A stretch of 64,000 nt of DNA from Amycolatopsis anabasis (GTDB taxonomy: Bacteria; Actinomycetota; Actinomycetes; Mycobacteriales; Pseudonocardiaceae), in NCBI RefSeq assembly GCF_009765355.1, contig NZ_VTHK01000006.1, forward strand, positions 186,001-250,000, read 5' to 3'. Below, in pieces: positions 8,110 through 17,429 of this stretch (positions within the stretch are counted from its first letter, which is position 1; the number at the start of each line of letters is the position of its first letter). Both the position numbers and the translations under genes were made by a program. Under the pieces are notes generated by a model that was not told the origin of the DNA, ran no database searches, and worked only from the letters and a program-made list of their open reading frames with translations.

Positions 8110-8732
8110 GCCTTCCCTCCTGTCGCCGAGCCGAGCCCCAGCTGGTGGGTGCGCACGGGCACGACCTGGCCGAGATCGTCGACGATGTGGTCGAGGAAGC
8201 CGTACTCGCGTGCCTGCTCGGTAGTGAACCACCGGTCGTGCAGCGAGTCGGCGAAGATCCGGTCGATCGGCTGGCCGGTGTCCTCCGCGATGATCCCGAG
8301 CACCGTGTCCCGGGTGTGCCGCAGGTCGTCCGCCTGTACCTCCACCTCGACCGCCGAACCGCTGATCCCCGCCGAGCCCTGGTGCATCAGGATGCGGGCG
8401 TGCGGAAGGGCGAAGCGCTTGCCCGGGGTGCCCGCGGACAGCAGGAACTGCCCCGCACTGCAGGCCAGCCCCAGCGCGAGCGTGGCCACGTCGCACGGCA
8501 CGAGCCGCATCACGTCGCGGATGGCCAGCATCGCGGGAACCGACCCACCCGGCGAGTGGATCCACAACGCGATGTCCTTGCGGGGATCCTCGCCCGCCAG
8601 CGACAGCAGTTGAGTCGCGAGCACGGTCCCGTTGTCGTCGTCGAGCGTGCCGTCGAGCACCAGGACCCGCTGGCTGAAGAACCGTTCTCGAAGCCGATGG
8701 TCGAACAGCGGCTGCTTCTCGTTGTTGCTCAT
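8106..8732 (-). CDS. clpP: ClpP protease subunit (catalytic; ClpP3-like)
   Basis: A 208-residue serine protease subunit with SQRVLVLDGTLDDDNGTVLATQLL and IALWIHSPGGSVPAMLAI. GLACS has Ser92 at the nucleophile position, and ALPHARILMHQ places the catalytic His at 117. It is first in a two-gene operon with the serine-less subunit, with a 4-bp overlap. The pair resembles clpP3-clpP4 of Streptomyces, which are induced when ClpP1/P2 is missing. The HTH gene converging on the operon is the probable activator. A Clp ATPase gene is not in the window. Confidence 0.9.
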   Translation of the reverse strand: MSNNEKQPLFDHRLRERFFSQRVLVLDGTLDDDNGTVLATQLLSLAGEDPRKDIALWIHSPGGSVPAMLAIRDVMRLVPCDVATLALGLACSAGQFLLSAGTPGKRFALPHARILMHQGSAGISGSAVEVEVQADDLRHTRDTVLGIIAEDTGQPIDRIFADSLHDRWFTTEQAREYGFLDHIVDDLGQVVPVRTHQLGLGSATGGKA

Positions 8733-8795
8733 GCCCCGACCATGCCGCCGCCCCGGAACCGCTCGCCGCTTTCTCTGCTGTGAGCAGATCCGCCC

Positions 8796-9989
8796 TCAGC
8801 AGCCCGGAACCTGTCCCTCCACTGTGGACCGCCTGGTGGCACGCACTGATCGCGCGAACCGCCGAATGTCGTCGGCGAAGAGTTCCGGCTGTTCCAGGGA
8901 AGCGAAGTGCCCACCCCGGTCGAACTCGCTCCACTGCGTGATCGAGGGATAGTCGCGCTCGGCGAAGCTCCGCACCGGGGCGAAGTCCGGGGTGAAGACC
9001 AGAACTCCTACCGGGACGGGCACCGGGTCGCGCTGGTTGCCGGGTGTGAAGATGTCCTGCATGAAGCCTCGTGCCTCATAAAACAGGTTGGCCGAGGATG
9101 CCGCGGTCGAGGTGAGCCAATAGATCGTGACGTTGGCGAGCAGCAGATCCCGGTTCACCGCCTCCTCCGGGAACTCCTTCGAGTCGGTCCACTCCCGGAA
9201 CTTCTCCACGATCCAGGCGAGCTGCCCTACGGGTGAATCGGTGAGGCCGTAGGAAACCGTCCACGGGCGAGTGGCCTGCACCTTCATGTAGCCGGAAAGC
9301 TCGGCGTCGAAACGCACCAGCTTCTCCACTCTGGCCTGGTCGGACGCGGACAGCCCCGCCAGGTCTTCCGGACCGGCCGGAATCGCGTGCAGCATGTTGA
9401 CGTGCACGCCCCGCACCTGCTCCGGTGCGACGCGGCCGAGCTCAAGGGAGACGTAGGCGCCGTGGTCGCCGCCCTGCGCGACGTAACCGCGGTACCCGAG
9501 CCGGCGCATCAGCTCGGCCCAAGCACGGGCGACGCGCCGGTAGTCCCAGCCCGGCTCGGTGATCGGTCCGGAGAACCCGTGGCCCGGGAGCGACGGGATG
9601 ACCAGGTCGAAGGCGTCGGCCCGATCGGCTCCGTGCGCGGCGGGGTCGGTCAGCGGCTCGATGACGTCCAGGAACTCCACCACCGAGCCAGGCCAGCCGT
9701 GTGTCATCACCAGCGGCATGGCGTCCGGCTCCGGCGAACGAACGTGCAGGAAGTGTACGTCCGCGCCATCGATCTGGGTGGTGAACTGCGGGTAGCGGTT
9801 CATCCGCCGCTCGGTCGCCCGCCAGTCAAAGGTCGTTCGCCAGTACTCCGCCAGCTCCTTGAGGTAACCGAGTGGCACGCCGCGTGACCAGCCGTCACCG
9901 GGCGACTCCACCGGCCAGCGGGTGTCCGCGATCCGTCGATGCAGATCGTCGAGCGCGGCTTGCGGGATCTCGATCCGGAAAGGTTGCAT
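8796..9989 (-). CDS. Epoxide hydrolase, EPHX family (copy 2), enediyne F-type
   Basis: A 397-residue epoxide hydrolase with the N-terminal meander domain (residues 1-105), [10 protein letters not shown] (oxyanion motif), [16 protein letters not shown] carrying the nucleophile Asp, and [16 protein letters not shown] with the catalytic His. In C-1027 and neocarzinostatin, homologues (SgcF, NcsF2) open an epoxide of the enediyne core to a vicinal diol. The gene lies 19 bp behind a glycosyltransferase on the same strand and is probably the last gene of the leftmost cluster operon. ATG at 9989 has the better ribosome-site spacing (AAAGG 7 nt upstream); ATG at 9995 is the alternative. It marks the likely left border of the enediyne cluster. 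Confidence 0.87.
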   Translation of the reverse strand: MQPFRIEIPQAALDDLHRRIADTRWPVESPGDGWSRGVPLGYLKELAEYWRTTFDWRATERRMNRYPQFTTQIDGADVHFLHVRSPEPDAMPLVMTHGWPGSVVEFLDVIEPLTDPAAHGADRADAFDLVIPSLPGHGFSGPITEPGWDYRRVARAWAELMRRLGYRGYVAQGGDHGAYVSLELGRVAPEQVRGVHVNMLHAIPAGPEDLAGLSASDQARVEKLVRFDAELSGYMKVQATRPWTVSYGLTDSPVGQLAWIVEKFREWTDSKEFPEEAVNRDLLLANVTIYWLTSTAASSANLFYEARGFMQDIFTPGNQRDPVPVPVGVLVFTPDFAPVRSFAERDYPSITQWSEFDRGGHFASLEQPELFADDIRRFARSVRATRRSTVEGQVPGC

Positions 9990-10008
9990 CCCCATGCCTT
10001 TCGTCGCG

Positions 10009-11136
10009 TCAGCCGGCCAGCCGTTCGAGCAGGTGGCCGATCTCGGCCGGAGAAGGTTGTGCGGCGATCTCGTCGGCGATGTTCGCCGCCGCGTCGCCGA
10101 ACGTGGACGCGTGCAGCAGTTCTCGGCAGCACCGGGCCACCGTCGGCGGATTCATCTCGTGCGACGCCAACCGCAGCCCGGCTCCCGCTTTCACCACCGC
10201 GTCGGCGTTGTCGAGCTGGTCGTCGAACTGCGGCAGCACCAACTGCGGCCGGCCCGCTTCGAGCGCGGTCAGCGCGGTGCCCTGGCCACCGTGGTGGATG
10301 GCGAGGTCGCAGGCCGTCAGCACCTCGGACAGCGGCATCCGGCCCGCCTGACGAACAGCCCGCGGCAGTGGCGGCCAAGCCTCGGCAACCTCGTCGTCGA
10401 CGGCCACCACCAGCTCCACGTCCAGCCGGGCGAGGCTGTCCAGGATGGGCAGCACGACCTCGGGGAGCCCTTCGACACCGAGCCGGGGCAGCAGTGTGCC
10501 CAAGGTCAGGCAGATCCTCGGCCGTTCGCGCGGCCCCAGCGCCCACTCCGGCACCCGGGCGTCGCCGTTGTAGGGCACGAAACGCATGCTCTGGTGGCCG
10601 ACGGTGTGAGACAGGCGGAGGCTGGGCGGCCAGGGGTTGAGCACCTGGACCGGGTCCGGCAGGCGATCCAGGCCGAGCCGGGTCAGGTCCGGGTCGAGTT
10701 CCGCGCCGGCGCCCAGCCGGTACTCTTCGAGTTCCGCGACCCCCCACTGCAACTCCACACCGGGTAATTCGCGAGCAGCGGCCACGATCGGACCGGCGAA
10801 CTCCGCGCGTTCGCTCACGACCAGGTCCGGCCGCCAGCCGTCCACCAGGCAAGTGAGGTCAGCGAGGTTGCGGGCGGCGATGCGGCCGAACACGCGCCCG
10901 TGCGCATACCGCTGCTCCGCGGGGCTGTGGGTGACCGAGCGGTTGTCCGCGAAGCCGGTGAAGTCGGCTCGCGGTCCGCAGGCCGTGACGGCCAGCCCGG
11001 AACGCAGTGCGGTCGGCACGAAATCCGCGGTGGTGGCGATGAGTATGTCGTGGCCGAGGGTGCGGCAAGCCCAGGCCAGCGGCACCAGCGGGAAGAAGTG
11101 GCCGGAAAGGGCAGCGGTGGTGAAGAGGATTCGCAT
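10009..11136 (-). CDS. Glycosyltransferase, GT-B fold (natural-product type, GT1 copy 1)
   Basis: A 375-residue GT-B enzyme that begins [23 protein letters not shown], the usual acceptor-side N-terminus of antibiotic glycosyltransferases. The C-terminal sugar-nucleotide domain contains [49 protein letters not shown] (the donor-binding HHGG...G stretch and the Asp-Gln pair). It starts 7 bp after the FAD monooxygenase gene, with GGGGTGAG as ribosome site. It probably attaches an NDP-activated sugar, likely the aminosugar encoded at 22026-25196 or a second one, to the enediyne core. It is shorter than and distinct from the second glycosyltransferase at 20378-21715. Confidence 0.88.
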   Translation of the reverse strand: MRILFTTAALSGHFFPLVPLAWACRTLGHDILIATTADFVPTALRSGLAVTACGPRADFTGFADNRSVTHSPAEQRYAHGRVFGRIAARNLADLTCLVDGWRPDLVVSERAEFAGPIVAAARELPGVELQWGVAELEEYRLGAGAELDPDLTRLGLDRLPDPVQVLNPWPPSLRLSHTVGHQSMRFVPYNGDARVPEWALGPRERPRICLTLGTLLPRLGVEGLPEVVLPILDSLARLDVELVVAVDDEVAEAWPPLPRAVRQAGRMPLSEVLTACDLAIHHGGQGTALTALEAGRPQLVLPQFDDQLDNADAVVKAGAGLRLASHEMNPPTVARCCRELLHASTFGDAAANIADEIAAQPSPAEIGHLLERLAG

Positions 11137-11143
11137 CGACGTC

Positions 11144-12535
11144 TCACCCCGCCTGGCGGGCGGCGTTCTCCGGGACCGTTCGCCGCTCCTCCGCACTGGA
11201 TCCGGTTTCCGGGCGTGGTCGGCAGTTCCGCAGCACCCGTAGCACGGTCCCCGGACGCATGAGTGCCGGCGGTGGGTCCACGAGCCCGGCCACCCGCATG
11301 AAGGCGCCGGTGATCCGGCCTTCGTTCGTGGCCGCGGCCTGCAGCCGGCGCAGGTAGGCGTTCCCCAGCCGGACTTTCGCCGTTCGGCGCCCCTCCACAC
11401 CCGGCCAGGCGAGGTCACCGCCCGCCGAGATGTCCCACGGCGCGTCGACGACCTTGGCGATGTCCTGGAAGAACCGGCGCGGTTGTGGCGGGCCGTGGCG
11501 CAGATGCCGGAGCAGGCTGAGCGATTCCAGGGCGGCAACCGTCATCCCCTGGCCGTAGACGGGGTTGAAGCTGCACACGGCGTCCCCCAGCACCAGCAGT
11601 CCGTCGGGGAATCGGATCAGCCGTTCATAACGGCGCCGCACGCTCGCCGGAAATCGAATGGCGGCCGGCCCGCCGATCGGCTCGATATCGCGGATCGCTT
11701 GGTAGACATAGGGAATCGGCAGGGTCCGGGCGAACTCGCGGAAACCGTCCAGACCGCTCGCCGGGTGGTCGCCAAGCATGCTGGTCAGCGACACGATGTG
11801 CCGGTCGCCGGCCACTCGCCCGAAAAAGGCGCCGCGCGGCTGCTCCGGGGTAGCCAGCGGAATGATCGAGCGATCCCTTTCCAACGGGCTCACCGGAAAA
11901 CGGTACTGGCAGGTGGTGTACGACAGCCGGATCGTCACCCGTTCCTCGGGCGGTCGCGAGTAGCCGAACGCCTCCAGCCAGGAGGGCGTCCGCGACCCCC
12001 GGCCGGTGGCGTCCACGACGAGATCCGCCTCCAAGGTCTCGTCCGCGCTGTTCCGGGCCTGCGGCCGGATACGCACCCCGGTAACCCGGGAATGATCCTT
12101 AGTGGTCACCAAGCCGAGAATGTCGCAGCGTTCCCGGAGCCGGACGTTGGACAGCGCGGCAACCCTGGTGCGAATGCGACTCTCCAGATCCGGGCGGGCG
12201 ACGGTGGCCGCGACCAGGCCGGTCTTCGCGGGCCGTAACCGGCGGCCGTTGAGATACCAGTGCATCTCGGCCATGTCCACCATGGGTATTCCGGCCGTGG
12301 CCAGTTCTTTGGTGAGCCCGGGGAACAACTCTTCCAGCACCTGCTGTCCGCGGGCCAGGAGTGCGTGCGCGTGCGCTCCCTGTGGCACCCCCCGCCGCGG
12401 CTCGGTCACCCCTTTCACCGGGTCGCGGTCGACCACCGTGACGTCCACATGGGACTCGGCGAGCGCGCGTGCGGCAAGTAGTCCGGCCATGCTGCCGCCG
12501 AGCACTACCGCACGACGACCGCTGTGTTCGGCCAT
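11144..12535 (-). CDS. FAD-dependent monooxygenase (paralogue A)
   Basis: A 463-residue flavoprotein. It has an N-terminal Rossmann motif (RAVVLGGSMAGLLAARALAE), GVPQGAHAHALLARGQQVLEELFPG, a DLVVDATGRGSRTPSWL motif and the second FAD motif LLVLGDAVCSFNPVYGQGMTVAALES. It is clearly paralogous to the protein at 25203-26588 along its whole length. The family hydroxylates or oxidises cofactor-like, aromatic and polyketide substrates. The ATG at 12535 follows GGGAGGTGA, and the shared sequence starts there. It heads the leftward operon with a glycosyltransferase and epoxide hydrolase, and a copy of the shared cluster motif sits 120 bp upstream. A role in oxidising the enediyne core is likely but not specific. 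Confidence 0.85.
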   Translation of the reverse strand: MAEHSGRRAVVLGGSMAGLLAARALAESHVDVTVVDRDPVKGVTEPRRGVPQGAHAHALLARGQQVLEELFPGLTKELATAGIPMVDMAEMHWYLNGRRLRPAKTGLVAATVARPDLESRIRTRVAALSNVRLRERCDILGLVTTKDHSRVTGVRIRPQARNSADETLEADLVVDATGRGSRTPSWLEAFGYSRPPEERVTIRLSYTTCQYRFPVSPLERDRSIIPLATPEQPRGAFFGRVAGDRHIVSLTSMLGDHPASGLDGFREFARTLPIPYVYQAIRDIEPIGGPAAIRFPASVRRRYERLIRFPDGLLVLGDAVCSFNPVYGQGMTVAALESLSLLRHLRHGPPQPRRFFQDIAKVVDAPWDISAGGDLAWPGVEGRRTAKVRLGNAYLRRLQAAATNEGRITGAFMRVAGLVDPPPALMRPGTVLRVLRNCRPRPETGSSAEERRTVPENAARQAG

Positions 12536-12654
12536 TGCGGTCACCTCCCCTGGGCGCCTGCTGGCTTTCCGAAAAGGACAGACCACGAGTAACCACATCG
12601 TGCCGCCGTTTCGAATTCCGACAGGAGGATCGTCACACCGGGGCGTTCCGCCGC

Positions 12655-12672
12655 GCATCTTTACCTGTGCGG
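12655..12672 (-). promoter_or_regulatory. Cluster motif, copy 1 (CCGCAC-N4-AAAGATGC)
   Basis: The plus strand reads GCATCTTTACCTGTGCGG, the exact consensus shared with copies near 21828 and 28456. Read on the minus strand it lies 120 bp upstream of the FAD monooxygenase start at 12535. The gene further right ends at 12710, so the site is intergenic. Confidence 0.65.
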
Positions 12673-12709
12673 TATTCCCCAACCGCAAGGAGAAACAACG
12701 GGAAGTGCG

Positions 12710-15700
12710 TCAGGCTTGGAAAACCGCCTCTGCCGGGTTACCGCTGCGGCCGCATTCGAACCGCTCCGCGAACAGGTCCTCCCCCAGCGCCGCTTTGACC
12801 TTGGCGGTGATCCGGTGGACATCATCGGCTTCGGTGGGCGCGAGGGGGGCATTCCCGGAATCCCTTGCCGCGGCCGCGGCACCCAGTAACTCGGCGGCAC
12901 GAGCGTGGCGCCCGGCCAACGACTCGGCGCCGGCCAGACCTTCCAGATTGAGCGCCACCGGCCGGCGGTCGCCGACCAGGTGCCGCGCCACGGCGAGGCC
13001 CTCCTCGTGCAGCGCGCGAGCCGTGGCCGGGTCGCCGCGCTGTTCGGCGAGAAACCCGAGTTCGGCCAGCACGAAACCCAGGGGCAGGGTGTTGCCCAGT
13101 TCGAGGTTCTCGCGGGGGAGTTGGTCGAGGACGGTGCGCAGATGTGTCTCGGCGATGTCGAGCTTGCCCTGCCGCCGCGCCGAGATGCCGAGCCCCATCT
13201 CGGCGAAGATCTGCCCCGGCTTGTAACTCTGGTCGGTGGCCAGCCGCAGTGCCTGCTCGTGGAAGTCACGAGCCTGCTCGTAGTCGCAATTGAGCATCGC
13301 GATCCGGCCGAGCCAGGACAGCCTGCTGGTCGCGTCCGGCCACAGCCCCAGCTCCTCGGCCGTGCGCAGCCCTTCCCAGTGCAGTTGGGTCGCCTGTTCG
13401 AAGTCACCGACGACCTCGGCGAGGTATCCGAGCGAGTCGGTGGCCTGCAGTTCGCCCCACCGGTCGCCGAGTTCGCGGAACAACGCGACACTTCGCTCGC
13501 CGTTGCGTTTGAGCGCGTCCAGATCGCCCCGGACCATGGCGATCTTCGCCGTGGTGCTCAGCGCCGCCGCCACTCCCCAGCGGTCCCCGAGAGCCCGGAA
13601 GCCGACCAGCGCCCGGTCCACCAGGTCCTCGCTCGCGGACAGATCCCCGAGATCGTTGCCGACGAAGCCGAGGAACCACTGCGCCTTGGCACGACCCGCG
13701 GTGTCGTCGACGCCCTCGTACAGCTTGAGAACGGAATCGCCCTGTTCCAGCGCGGCGCTGTCGCCCGCCAGCAACCCGATCCCGGCCTGCCAGGCCCTGG
13801 CTCTGAGCCGGGCGGTGTCCGACGCCGGACCGGGCGTCTCCAATGCCATCGCCAGCCAGCGGCGCGCTTCCACTATCCGCCCGCGGAGATACCAGTACCA
13901 CGCGAGCGCATTCACCATCCGCAACGCCTCGTCCGCGGCGGCGCTCCGAACCAGCCCGTCGATCGCGGCGCGGAGGTTGGCGGCTTCGTTGTCCAAGCGC
14001 CGCAGCCACTTTCGCTGGCCGTGCCGGTAAAGGTGCGGCTCGGCGAGCTCCGCCAGTTCCAGGTAGTAGCGATGGTGAGCGCACCGGAGCCGGGCGAGGT
14101 CGTCCTGTTCGCGCAGACGCTCGACGCAGTACTCCGCGACCGATTCGAGCAGCCGGTACCGGACCCCGTCCCCGACCTCCACCGCGACGACCAGTGAGCG
14201 GTCGACGAGCCGGGCGAGCAGGTCGAGCACGTCCGCGCCGTCCACCGTGTCGCCGGCACAGACCCGCTCGGCCGCCTCCAGCGTGCAGCCGTCGGAGTGG
14301 ATGGCGAGGCGGCGCAGCACGACGCGTTCCGGTTCGGTGAGCAGGCCCCAGCTCCAGTCGATCATCGCGCGCAAGGTCTGCTGCCGCGGCGGCGCGCCTC
14401 GATGGCCGGTCGCCAACAGCCGGAATCGGTCGTCCAGACGCGTGAGCAGGCCTTCCACCCCCAGCGCCCGCACCCGGGTGGCGGCCAGCTCCAACGCCAG
14501 CGGGATACCGTCCAGCCGTCGGCAGAGCAACCCCACCGCGCGGGCGTTGTCCGCGCTGAGCTTGAAACCGGGCGCCGCGGCGGCCGCCCGCGCGACGAAC
14601 AGCCGCACCGCGCTGGACTGCCCGAGCACCGCGGGCTGGTCGGCCGCGCGATCGGGCAGTTCCAGTGGCGGAACCGCCCATCGCACCTCGCCGGCCAGCC
14701 CCAGCGGCTCGCGGCTGGTCGCCAGCACACGCAGCGCCGGGGCGGTCCGGGTCAGCAGGTCCACCAGCTCGGCGACCTCCGAGACCACGTGCTCGCAGTT
14801 GTCGAGCACCAAGAGCAGTTCCTTGTCCCGCAACGCCGCGGCGAGCTGGCCGGCGACCCCGCCCGGTCCTCCGGCCGCGTCTTCCCGGATGCCGAGCACC
14901 GCCATCACGGCCTCGGTCAGCGCATCCAGGACGTTCCCTTCACCCGACTGGCCGAGCGCGGCCAGCTCGACCAGCCAAACCCCGCCGGAAAAGCCGGAGA
15001 CCAGCCGGGTGGCCGTCTCCACGGCAAGCCGGGTCTTGCCGACACCGCCGGGTCCGGTGAGCGTCACCAGCCGGCCCGATCCGAGCAACGTGCACACCGC
15101 GGACACCGCGCCATCCCGCCCGATCAGCTCGGTCACCGGGGCGGGCAGGTTCGTGCGTGGCGGTTCCGCCGGAGCGGCGACGCCCGCGGCGGCGTCCAGG
15201 GCGGGATCCTGGTTGAGGATCGCCTCGTACAGTCCGGCCAGCGCGGGCCCGGGGTCGACGCCCAGCTCGTCGGCCAGGCGTTCCCGCAGCTCGCGGTAGC
15301 TTTCCAGCGCGTCGCCCTGCCGCCCGGCACGGTAGAGCGCGCGCATGTGCGCGGCACGCAGCCTTTCCCGGAGCGGGTACCGGATCACCAGGTCACCGAG
15401 CTCACTGGCCAGTCGGCCGTGCTCGCCGAGTGCCAACCGGGCTTCGACCTGCTCCTCCAGGGCGTCCAAGCGTTCATCTTCGAGCCGGGCGGCCAGTGCG
15501 CGGGTGAACGGATAGTCGCCGAAGTCCGCGAAGGCCTCGCCCCGCCACAGGGAGAACGCGCTGGACAGCAGCTCCACCCTGGCCCTGGTGTCCGCGGTGC
15601 CGCGCGCCCGCTCGACCAGGTCCTGGAACCGTGCCATGTCCACCGAACCGGCCTCCGCCCGCAGCAGGTAGCCGGGTGGCCGCGAGACCACCAGGTCCCT

Positions 15701-15943
15701 GCCACCCGGCTCGGCGTCCTCCAACACCCGCCGCAGCCGGGAGACCTTGAGCTGCAACACGGCTGCCGGGTTGACCGGTAACTCCTCGCCCCACAGGTCC
15801 TCGACCAACCGGTCGGTTGACACGGGATTCCCCGCGTGCGCCAGGAGATCGGCCAGCAGGGCGCGGACCTTCAACTCGGGCACCACGACCTGGTCCCCTT
15901 TCGTGGTCCACACGGCCAGTGGGCCCAACACCCCGAAGCGCAT
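12710..15943 (-). CDS. AfsR/SARP-type regulator with NB-ARC and TPR domains
   Basis: A 1077-residue regulator. Residues 1-95 form a winged-helix OmpR-type DNA-binding domain (MRFGVLGPLAVWTTKGD, VLQLKVSRLRRVLED). Residues about 100-245 are a bacterial transcriptional activator domain (LWRGEAFADFGDYPF, RALYRAGRQGDALESYRELRE). An STAND ATPase follows, with Walker A TGPGGVGKTRLAVE, Walker B LLLVLDNCEHVV and RVLATSREPLG. The C-terminal third is TPR repeats. It is the best candidate for the pathway-specific activator of the enediyne cluster. The ATG at 15943 is used because the winged helix begins there. It is divergent from the FMN reductase gene at 16095. Whether it binds the five-copy motif is untested. 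Confidence 0.88.
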   Translation of the reverse strand: MRFGVLGPLAVWTTKGDQVVVPELKVRALLADLLAHAGNPVSTDRLVEDLWGEELPVNPAAVLQLKVSRLRRVLEDAEPGGRDLVVSRPPGYLLRAEAGSVDMARFQDLVERARGTADTRARVELLSSAFSLWRGEAFADFGDYPFTRALAARLEDERLDALEEQVEARLALGEHGRLASELGDLVIRYPLRERLRAAHMRALYRAGRQGDALESYRELRERLADELGVDPGPALAGLYEAILNQDPALDAAAGVAAPAEPPRTNLPAPVTELIGRDGAVSAVCTLLGSGRLVTLTGPGGVGKTRLAVETATRLVSGFSGGVWLVELAALGQSGEGNVLDALTEAVMAVLGIREDAAGGPGGVAGQLAAALRDKELLLVLDNCEHVVSEVAELVDLLTRTAPALRVLATSREPLGLAGEVRWAVPPLELPDRAADQPAVLGQSSAVRLFVARAAAAAPGFKLSADNARAVGLLCRRLDGIPLALELAATRVRALGVEGLLTRLDDRFRLLATGHRGAPPRQQTLRAMIDWSWGLLTEPERVVLRRLAIHSDGCTLEAAERVCAGDTVDGADVLDLLARLVDRSLVVAVEVGDGVRYRLLESVAEYCVERLREQDDLARLRCAHHRYYLELAELAEPHLYRHGQRKWLRRLDNEAANLRAAIDGLVRSAAADEALRMVNALAWYWYLRGRIVEARRWLAMALETPGPASDTARLRARAWQAGIGLLAGDSAALEQGDSVLKLYEGVDDTAGRAKAQWFLGFVGNDLGDLSASEDLVDRALVGFRALGDRWGVAAALSTTAKIAMVRGDLDALKRNGERSVALFRELGDRWGELQATDSLGYLAEVVGDFEQATQLHWEGLRTAEELGLWPDATSRLSWLGRIAMLNCDYEQARDFHEQALRLATDQSYKPGQIFAEMGLGISARRQGKLDIAETHLRTVLDQLPRENLELGNTLPLGFVLAELGFLAEQRGDPATARALHEEGLAVARHLVGDRRPVALNLEGLAGAESLAGRHARAAELLGAAAAARDSGNAPLAPTEADDVHRITAKVKAALGEDLFAERFECGRSGNPAEAVFQA

Positions 15944-16094
15944 ACGCAACGATAACGCAGCGGTACGACGCGCACCGCCTCGAAGACTCTCGCGATTCGG
16001 CCGATAACCGACCGACAGGAAACCGACAGCGCCGACCGGCAGAGTGGGAATGCAGCGTTTCCGACGGAACCGATCTTCCGCGTTAGGGTCTCCG

Positions 16095-16682
16095 ATGTCT
16101 GATACCGACAATCTCCGGATCTTGGTGCTGATCGGCAGCACACGGCATGGCAGATTCGGGCCCAGGGTGGCCGACTGGTTCACCGGACACGCTCGTCGTC
16201 GCGCGGAACTTGAGATCGATCGGGTGGACCTGGCCGAAACACGGCTGCCGGAAACCCTGGTCGAGTACGACGAGCCCGCCCCCGCACCGGTAGCCGCCCT
16301 CGCCCCGCGATTGGCCGCCGCCGATGGGTTCGTGGTGGTGACACCCGAATACAATCGGAGTTTTCCCGCGCCGCTCAAGACCGCCATCGACTGGTATTCA
16401 CACGAATGGAACGCGAAACCGGTCACCGTCGTCTCCTACGGCGGCCCGTCCGGCGGTCTGCATGCGGCGAGCCAGCTGCGCGAGGTGTTCAGCGAGGTCC
16501 ACGCGGTCACCATCCGCGACACCATCAGTCTCCGGAACTACTGGGACTACTTCGACGCGGACGGCAGCTGGCCCAAGGCATCCGCGGAATGCCACTCGAT
16601 GGTCAAGAGCACTTTGGATCAACTCATCTGGTGGGCGTACGCCCTTCGCGAAGCTCGCGCCAAACGCCCTTACACCGGTTGA
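16095..16682 (+). CDS. NADPH-dependent FMN reductase family protein
   Basis: A 195-residue flavodoxin-like protein: LVLIGSTRHGRFGPRVADWF is the phosphate-binding loop and FVVVTPEYNRSFPAPLKTAIDW carries the conserved PEYN motif. Such proteins reduce FMN or azo/quinone compounds with NADPH. It is first in a rightward set with the DUF899 protein and the exporter. It could supply reduced flavin to the cluster's monooxygenases or act in quinone or radical detoxification. The ATG at 16095 gives the family length. Confidence 0.85.
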   Translation: MSDTDNLRILVLIGSTRHGRFGPRVADWFTGHARRRAELEIDRVDLAETRLPETLVEYDEPAPAPVAALAPRLAAADGFVVVTPEYNRSFPAPLKTAIDWYSHEWNAKPVTVVSYGGPSGGLHAASQLREVFSEVHAVTIRDTISLRNYWDYFDADGSWPKASAECHSMVKSTLDQLIWWAYALREARAKRPYTG

Positions 16683-16724
16683 GGCGAGCAGCGAACGATC
16701 CGCCTGAACGCAAGGAGTCGCACC

Positions 16725-17390
16725 ATGAACCTTCCACCGGTCGTATCAGCGGACGAATGGCGGGTGGCGAGGAACGCCCTGCTCGCCAAGGAGAAGGAAT
16801 TCACCCACTCGCGTGACGCACTGAACGCCGAGCGGCGCAGCCTGCCGATGGTGAAAGTCGTCAAGGAATACCAATTCGAGCACCCTGACGGCAGGGTTGG
16901 CCTGCTCGACCTGTTCGACGGTCGCCGGCAGCTCATCGTCTACCACTTCATGCTGGCACCGGGCACGGATTACCGGTGCTCGGGTTGTTCGATGGTCGTC
17001 GACCACATCGGCGAACTCGCCCACCTGCACGCGCGGGACACTTCCCTCGTCGTGGTGTCCCGGGCTCCCCTGGCCGAGATCATGCCGTTCAAGGAACGCA
17101 TGGGATGGACCGTCCCCTGGGTCTCCTCGGAAGGCAGCGACTTCAATTTCGACTTCGGCGCCACGACGGCAGCTGGAGAGGAGCCGGGGCTGAGCGTGTT
17201 CCTCCGGGACGGCACGGAGATCTTCCACACCTACCACACTTCCGGACGCGGGCTGGAACTGCTCGGCAGCACCTGGAGCTACCTCGACCTCACGCCGCTG
17301 GGCAGGCAGGAGGACTGGGAGAAGCCACCCGGTCGCGGCAACAGCCCGGCCAGCTCGTGGTGGCGACTGCACGACGAGTACGACACCTGA
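16725..17390 (+). CDS. DUF899 thioredoxin-like protein
   Basis: A 221-residue member of the DUF899 family: VVSADEWRVARNALLAKEKEFTHSRD, LPMVKVVKEYQFEHPDG, then a thioredoxin-fold core with DYRCSGCSMVVDHIG and a late STWSYLDLTPLGRQEDWE. CSGC at the usual active-site place suggests redox chemistry, which has not been defined for the family. The ribosome site is AAGGAGTC. It lies between the flavin reductase and the exporter, so a role in redox protection or thiol chemistry during enediyne production is possible. Confidence 0.82.
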   Translation: MNLPPVVSADEWRVARNALLAKEKEFTHSRDALNAERRSLPMVKVVKEYQFEHPDGRVGLLDLFDGRRQLIVYHFMLAPGTDYRCSGCSMVVDHIGELAHLHARDTSLVVVSRAPLAEIMPFKERMGWTVPWVSSEGSDFNFDFGATTAAGEEPGLSVFLRDGTEIFHTYHTSGRGLELLGSTWSYLDLTPLGRQEDWEKPPGRGNSPASSWWRLHDEYDT

Positions 17391-17429
17391 CCGGCACGCG
17401 AAACGGCGAACAAAGAGGAAGGATTTCCG

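Noticed and set aside
15965-15995. GCGCAC followed by GAAGAC upstream of the FMN reductase
   Set aside because: The spacer is six rather than four bases and the second half ends differently from AAAGATGC; too degenerate to count.
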